Assembly: GCF_018332455.1 (NCBI RefSeq)
Contig: NZ_BOPZ01000015.1
Coordinates: 1 to 64,000 of the forward strand
Direction of reading: 5' to 3'
Origin: Clostridium polyendosporum
Lineage (GTDB): Bacteria; Bacillota; Clostridia; Clostridiales; Clostridiaceae
Length of the DNA stretch: 64,000 bases
Shown: in pieces, positions 61,878 through 64,000 of the stretch
Layout of the letters: each line of letters begins with the position of its first letter
Position numbering within the stretch: the stretch's first letter is position 1
Notes under the pieces: model-generated
What the model saw: only the letters and a program-made list of their open reading frames with translations
Told to the model about the DNA's origin: nothing
Databases searched by the model: none
Translations under genes and position numbers: made by a program

Positions 61878-63014
61878 TTATTTTTTCTTATAAATCTTGT
61901 TTTTTTCATCATACCTAGAAAAATATTGTTCCCCATTATTTTTTACAAGACCTTCACTTTTTCCAAGTACCAAAAATCCATTATTATCTAAAGAATTATA
62001 AAAGCTTCTTAGAACACTTTCCTGTAAACTATCATTAAAATAGATAAATACATTTCTACAAAGTATGAGATTAAATTCGTTTAATGTTCCACTACTCAGT
62101 AGGCTATGCTGGAAGAACAATATGTTTTTTGTCAGTTCTTCTTTAACTTTTATATAACTTCTATTTATATCAAAGTACTGAATAAAATTATTTTCTCCTT
62201 GTGCATTTCTATAATTACTAATATCTTTGTTTAAGGTGTTCATAGAATACATTCCACTTTTAGCTTCTTCTATAACATAAGGATTAATATCTGTAGCATA
62301 AATTTGAGTTTTATCAAGCATACCAGCTTCTTTTAACATTATAGCTAATGAATAGGGTTCTTTTCCGTTAGAACAACCTGCACACCAAATTTTAATATGA
62401 TTATAAGAATTCAAGTATGGTAATATTTTATTTTTAATTAAAGCAAATACGTCAGGATCTCTAAAAAATTCTGTGGTATTTATAGAGAAGTCCAGAAACA
62501 GGTTATGAAAGATTTCTTCATTATTTAAAACCTGTTCCCTAAATAAGTTAAAGTCATAGATGCTTTCTTTGAGCATAGTTATATTTATTCTTCTTATGAT
62601 GCTATCTATTTGATATTCTGTATAATCATAGCCATAGATAGTGTTTAAATCTTTTAAAAAACTATAAACTTCTTCCTTTGTTAGGGTTCTTTTTTCAGCA
62701 GGTAGACTCTCTTTTGGTTTTCCTAAGGTAGAGCTTTCTGTTACATATCTACATTTTATACCTAAACACTGTAGATAAGAAAATAAGTATCTCTTGAAAA
62801 CAACAATTGTACATTTTTCTTCGTGTTGCAAAATAGAAAGCTTCTCTACGATGTTTTTAGGAAGTACATTGGCTCCTAAAAAAGTTATTTTAATATGCTT
62901 ACTTTTTGACATACTTAAAAGATTTATTAATTCCACTGCCTGCTTAGGATCTTCTAATTCTCCAATAACATTTATATAAATTTCTTCATGGTTGTAATTA
63001 ATTTTAAAAGCCAA
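61878..63014 (-). CDS. CheR-type methyltransferase with STAS-like N-terminal domain
   Basis: The 378-residue protein has a first domain of about 95 residues that looks like an STAS-type regulatory fold. The CheR part (about 105-378) has the all-helical N-subdomain, SINTTEFFRDP, the SAM site IKIWCAGCSNGKEPYSLA, ATDINPYVIEEA and LILCRNVFIYFN. CheR methylates receptor glutamates with SAM, but no MCP gene or other che gene is adjacent. A likely target is the four-helix domain of the hybrid kinase encoded upstream. TTG start after GGAGG. Confidence 0.9.
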   Translation of the reverse strand: MAFKINYNHEEIYINVIGELEDPKQAVELINLLSMSKSKHIKITFLGANVLPKNIVEKLSILQHEEKCTIVVFKRYLFSYLQCLGIKCRYVTESSTLGKPKESLPAEKRTLTKEEVYSFLKDLNTIYGYDYTEYQIDSIIRRINITMLKESIYDFNLFREQVLNNEEIFHNLFLDFSINTTEFFRDPDVFALIKNKILPYLNSYNHIKIWCAGCSNGKEPYSLAIMLKEAGMLDKTQIYATDINPYVIEEAKSGMYSMNTLNKDISNYRNAQGENNFIQYFDINRSYIKVKEELTKNILFFQHSLLSSGTLNEFNLILCRNVFIYFNDSLQESVLRSFYNSLDNNGFLVLGKSEGLVKNNGEQYFSRYDEKNKIYKKK

Positions 63015-63032
63015 AGTTGTCCTCCATTTTTA

Positions 63033-64000
63033 TTAAGGTTTATTTATCCAAGCTTTTATTAATGTTATAAGTATATCATAGTCAATTGGCTTGGATATAT
63101 AATCATTTGCACCAGCGGTCATGCATTTTTCTCTATCATCTTTTAGAGATTTTGCCGTGGTAGCTATAATTGGTATATGTTTTATTTTATCCGTATTTCT
63201 TATTTCCTTAATTGCTTCATATCCATTCATAACAGGCATCATTATGTCCATCAAAATTAAGTCTACAAATTCATTTTTAAGTTTTTCCAATGCCTCTTTT
63301 CCATTTTCAGCTTCTATAATTTCTGCACCGCAGTCTTCTAAGGCTGCAGCAAGTACAAATATGTTTCTTGGATCATCATCTACAATAAGTATCTTTTTAT
63401 CATCTAAATTTAGTGCCCTATTCTTACTAATTCTAGAAGTCATAATACTTTTATAATCTTCTTCATTTTTAACTTTATTTTTAACTTTATGAAGTACTAG
63501 AGTCAGTTCATCTAACAGCCTTTCATCAGAGTTTGTAGTTTTAATAATTATGCTGTCTGCATATAATTTTAACTCTTTCTCTTGTTCTGTGCTTATTTCC
63601 ATACCTGTATAAATGATAACAGGAATATTTAAGTTCTTTAATTGTAGTGATGTTTTAATTTCTTTTAATAAATCTATTCCCTTAATGTCTGGCAACCCTA
63701 AATCCAGTAAGATTCCATCGATTTGATGTTCATTTATAAGCTTAAGTCCTTTTGCACCATTGCTTGATGTTAATACAGAAAAACCTATACCCTCAGAGAT
63801 AGCTTTTATAGATTCAGATAAGTTTTTATCATCTTCAATTATTAGCAAGTTTTTATGTTTTTTACTTTTTATCTCTTCAGTCTGTCCAGCTTCTATATTC
63901 TGCAGTTCATTGTTGGCAGTAGCTGCTATTTCTTTATTAGAGAAATCTTGTTCTACTAAAACCATCAAAGGTAAAGATAAAGAGAAGGTGCTTCCTATAC
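63033..64000 (-). CDS. Hybrid sensor kinase, unit 1 (partial, continues past the right edge)
   Basis: The frame stays open to the end of the window. Its last readable part (DIGSTFSLSLP-like) continues the HATPase end of the paralogue at 52916. The REC1 and REC2 domains are intact, with LLDLGLPD and LMDIMMPVMNG. A one-codon insertion (MVLVEQDF against TVLEQDF) distinguishes it. Nucleotide identity to 52916-53890 is very high by eye. Apparent start at 63968 is internal and not a real start. Confidence 0.92.
   Translation of the reverse strand, partial: IGSTFSLSLPLMVLVEQDFSNKEIAATANNELQNIEAGQTEEIKSKKHKNLLIIEDDKNLSESIKAISEGIGFSVLTSSNGAKGLKLINEHQIDGILLDLGLPDIKGIDLLKEIKTSLQLKNLNIPVIIYTGMEISTEQEKELKLYADSIIIKTTNSDERLLDELTLVLHKVKNKVKNEEDYKSIMTSRISKNRALNLDDKKILIVDDDPRNIFVLAAALEDCGAEIIEAENGKEALEKLKNEFVDLILMDIMMPVMNGYEAIKEIRNTDKIKHIPIIATTAKSLKDDREKCMTAGANDYISKPIDYDILITLIKAWINKP

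Noticed and set aside
63033-63968. Free-standing double receiver-domain protein starting at 63968
   Set aside because: The frame remains open to the window edge and matches the HATPase end of the paralogous hybrid kinase, so the apparent start is internal.
1-64000. CRISPR array, tRNA, rRNA
   Set aside because: No regularly spaced direct repeats, tRNA cloverleaf or rRNA-like GC-rich conserved stretches were noticed while reading both strands.

Overview
The window looks like a chromosomal segment of an anaerobic, low-GC Firmicute, most likely Clostridium sensu stricto (cluster I). The base composition is very AT-rich, Shine-Dalgarno sites are strong (AGGAGG), TTG and GTG starts are common, and intrinsic terminators are frequent. 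It also carries a class II cyclic-di-GMP riboswitch, a ZTP riboswitch and an anaerobic purine-degradation operon. I do not assign a species.

Layout. 0.2-6.9 kb: a small membrane protein, then an ECF-type ABC transporter operon (Ig-like surface protein, membrane-anchored small protein, S component, two ATPases, T component), followed by a TiaS-like protein and a four-cysteine miniprotein. 7.0-9.9 kb: a three-gene FAD/NAD oxidoreductase set of the anaerobic glycerol-3-phosphate dehydrogenase type with a cysteine-rich DUF1667-like partner. 10.1-13.9 kb: a YkcC/GtrA/YkcB-like set for lipid-linked sugar transfer to the cell envelope. 14.2-16.2 kb: an orphan Cache-type histidine kinase. 16.3-19.2 kb: a CadC-type repressor with a CadA P-type metal ATPase. 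19.65-23 kb: a glutamate-synthase-like flavoprotein and a divergent PLP enzyme.

23.3-38.2 kb holds a 13-gene colinear operon that matches the anaerobic urate/purine degradation cluster (ygeX, ygeY, ygeW, hyuA, ssnA, xanthine-dehydrogenase-like hydroxylases, mocA). A PreA-like flavoprotein stands where E. coli has ygfK, the XdhD-like hydroxylase is split into separate subunits, and a second complete Mo-hydroxylase set follows. 38.3-39.6 kb: a lipoprotein and a nitroreductase. 39.8-41.1 kb: a c-di-GMP-II riboswitch upstream of a GT2-GtrA fusion glycosyltransferase. 41.5-43.5 kb: glycogen branching enzyme. 44.2-46.3 kb: a methyltransferase, then a ZTP riboswitch controlling a stand-alone AICAR formyltransferase. 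47.4-48.9 kb: a HExxH protein and a flavodoxin. 49.09-49.97 kb: an IS6-family element with intact ends and target duplication but a stop codon in its transposase. 50.0-52.3 kb: treR-treP with two perfect palindromic operators around the promoter.

52.4-64 kb, all on the minus strand, is a tandemly duplicated and partly decayed sensory module. The unit is a response regulator-histidine kinase, a sugar-binding lipoprotein without any transporter, a large hybrid kinase (four-helix sensor, HAMP, GAF, HisKA, two REC), and a CheR methyltransferase with a STAS-like N-terminus. One unit is nearly complete apart from a broken cheR, one has collapsed by internal deletions, and one runs off the right edge. 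This is the best candidate in the window for an undescribed system.

A family of dispersed intergenic palindromes (arms like GATACACAACTTCA / TGAAGTTGTGTATC) recurs across the window, inside the purine operon as well as beside decayed genes. No rRNA, tRNA or CRISPR array was seen.
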